DNA of 20,696 nucleotides. Source: a virus. Positions 19,829 through 20,696 of the stretch are shown piece after piece. Made by a program: the position numbers and the translations under genes. Within the stretch, counting starts at the first letter, position 1; each line of letters opens with the position of its first letter. The stretch lies in IMG/VR virus record IMGVR_UViG_3300037993_000064, positions 1 to 20,696 of that record, one strand, 5' to 3'. The notes below the pieces were generated by a model, which made no database searches, was not told the origin of the DNA, and saw only the letters and a program-made list of their open reading frames with translations.

Positions 19829-20018
19829 TTTCACTTGGCCGTATGCCGGACAGGATTATACTTTACCCTCACGCAAGATTGTTGATTTTCCCAAGTATCT
19901 CGCACTTCATTTAGCCAAACATCTGGCAGCAAAACTAGCTGCGGAAGATGGTGGTGTTGGATCTAAATATGATGCAGACTACAAAAGGCATATGGAAGAA
20001 GTAATGGTCAAAATCTAA
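19749..20018 (+). CDS. VYNP/YLAKH-domain protein, small paralogue (89 aa)
   Basis: An 89-residue protein consisting almost wholly of the VYNP domain: TYVYNP (18-23), DDF (26-28), DYTLPSRKIVDF, then PKYLALHLAKHLA (48-60). The 24-residue spacing between VYNP and the YLA motif is identical to that in the 219-residue protein two genes upstream. The first 15 residues overlap the previous gene, and no ribosome binding site precedes the ATG, so translation may be coupled or start elsewhere. It ends at 20018 with TAATG coupling to the coiled-coil gene. Paralogy is seen directly; the role is not known. Confidence 0.65.
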   Translation: MITNSLNNLPTEPDQTKTYVYNPTKDDFTWPYAGQDYTLPSRKIVDFPKYLALHLAKHLAAKLAAEDGGVGSKYDADYKRHMEEVMVKI

Positions 20019-20620
20019 TGGAAGAACAAACTGTCGGTCAAACACGAGCACTAGACTTATCAGAGTTTCCCAAAATTACACCTCCAACCGAGGAAGAGAG
20101 ATTGGAAATTGAAAAAAGGTCTAAAGCCATCCGAAACATCAAAGATATAGTTGAAAATCTATTTAAGGCCATAACTGCCTATGTGGACGACCTTCAGACG
20201 TTTGACTTAAAGATTAAATTATTAAGTCAAAAAGAGGCTAATATCCGAGCCGATGAGGCAGAGTTTACAATTAAACAGGCAGAGTTTTACAAAGAAAAAG
20301 AAGAGTTACAAGGACAAAAGGAGTATTTAGTTAACGCCACACTTGATCTTAAAAGAAAAGAAACCGAACTTAACGACAACAAAAAGATACTTCAGGGTAT
20401 AGAAGATGCTAAGGAACAATATGAAGTTATCAAAGCCGGGGCAATTAAAGAACAAGAAAAGGTCAAAGAATTAAATAAAAGAGAAGACGATATAAAAGAA
20501 CGTGAGGCTTTAATCACCGAATCCGAGAGAGTAGATGCAGAACGAAAACACTTACTTGATATCAGACAAGAGAAAATAACTAATCGTGAGAGGCAACTTC
20601 AAATTCAGGCAGAAGAGTGA
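20018..20620 (+). CDS. Coiled-coil protein (200 aa)
   Basis: A 200-residue protein that is almost continuous alpha-helical coiled coil from about residue 25 onward (EEERLEIEKRSKAIRNIKDIVENLF, LKIKLLSQKEANIRADEAEFTIKQAEFY, LDLKRKETELNDNKKILQGIEDA), rich in Glu, Lys, Leu and Ile, without cysteine or membrane segments. The N-terminus contains Pro-rich LSEFPKITPPTEEE. It could be a head-tail or tail assembly protein or a minor scaffold, but the sequence alone does not decide. It begins in the stop of the VYNP paralogue and is the last full gene before the next TGGTATAAT promoter. Confidence 0.6.
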   Translation: MEEQTVGQTRALDLSEFPKITPPTEEERLEIEKRSKAIRNIKDIVENLFKAITAYVDDLQTFDLKIKLLSQKEANIRADEAEFTIKQAEFYKEKEELQGQKEYLVNATLDLKRKETELNDNKKILQGIEDAKEQYEVIKAGAIKEQEKVKELNKREDDIKEREALITESERVDAERKHLLDIRQEKITNRERQLQIQAEE

Positions 20621-20622
20621 GG

Positions 20623-20631
20623 TGGTATAAT
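20623..20631 (+). promoter_or_regulatory. Extended -10 promoter TGGTATAAT before the last gene
   Basis: TGGTATAAT directly follows the coiled-coil stop codon. The predicted start is near 20638, three bases before the hairpin at 20641. Same layout as the portal site. Confidence 0.65.
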
Positions 20632-20640
20632 TAGGGTATA

Positions 20641-20669
20641 GGAACACATCCATTTGTGTTCCTTTTTTT
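20641..20669 (+). terminator. Terminator-like hairpin in the leader of the last gene
   Basis: GGAACACA (20641-20648) pairs perfectly with TGTGTTCC (20655-20662), loop TCCATT, followed by seven Ts. An ATG begins two bases after the T-run (20672). Third example of promoter, hairpin, U-run and start codon in that order. Confidence 0.8.
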
Positions 20670-20671
20670 GT

Positions 20672-20696
20672 ATGAACGCTAAAATAGACCAAAACC
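20672..20696 (+). CDS. Start of an unidentified gene (3' truncated)
   Basis: The ATG at 20672 opens a frame (MNAKIDQN...) that runs off the right edge. There is no Shine-Dalgarno sequence in front of it; only the U-run and hairpin. The shared leader architecture with the portal and capsid genes predicts an important late gene, but eight residues cannot identify it. Confidence 0.45.

Noticed and set aside
1-20696. Alternative genetic code (UGA or UAG read as an amino acid)
   Set aside because: TGA, TAG and TAA all end well-defined genes at tight operon junctions, and no key domain is interrupted by an in-frame stop.

Overview
The window is a piece of a tailed double-stranded DNA phage genome (or prophage), AT-rich, with every supported gene on the + strand and densely packed with ATGA, TAATG and GTGA overlaps. 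The evidence is a contiguous packaging and head block: small and large terminase, portal, scaffold-like protein, major capsid candidate and beta-rich virion proteins. TAA, TGA and TAG all end genes, so the standard code is in use. No tRNA, integrase, CRISPR array or reverse transcriptase was seen. The host cannot be named from the sequence.

Positions 1-4337 are an accessory region of small genes: zinc-ribbon mini-proteins, a membrane-anchored lysozyme-like lysis protein preceded by a possible folded RNA, an HNH-like protein, several unrecognised small genes, and two proteins made of DNA-perfect tandem repeats (14 x 18 bp hexapeptides; 18 x 15 bp pentapeptides). Small genes here share nearly identical edge sequences, as if swapped as cassettes, and the two repeat-protein genes share one leader.

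Positions 4287-7932 hold a promoter and a run of overlapping genes starting with phage GroES and GroEL, then small zinc-ribbon and membrane proteins, an HNH endonuclease and an HExxH metallopeptidase-like protein. The chaperonin probably folds phage proteins such as capsid subunits.

Positions 7934-20696 are packaging and morphogenesis: two tiny basic genes, TerS, TerL, a duplicated zinc-ribbon protein, portal, an acidic protein, scaffold-like protein, major capsid protein, two beta-rich virion proteins, a glycosyltransferase and a methyltransferase, a further virion protein, and a run of small head/tail-junction or tail candidates ending in a coiled-coil protein and the first codons of another gene.

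The most striking signal is regulatory. The 9-mer TGGTATAAT (an extended -10 promoter) occurs five times, each time between genes and just before a start codon. At three sites the predicted transcription start is exactly the A of the ATG (leaderless mRNA). At two of the sites, and also at a full TTGACA/TATAAT promoter before the capsid gene, the promoter is followed at once by a terminator-like hairpin, seven Us and the ATG. A second notable signal is a shared N-terminal motif KL[SN]x[KR][FY] on four neighbouring virion-region proteins.
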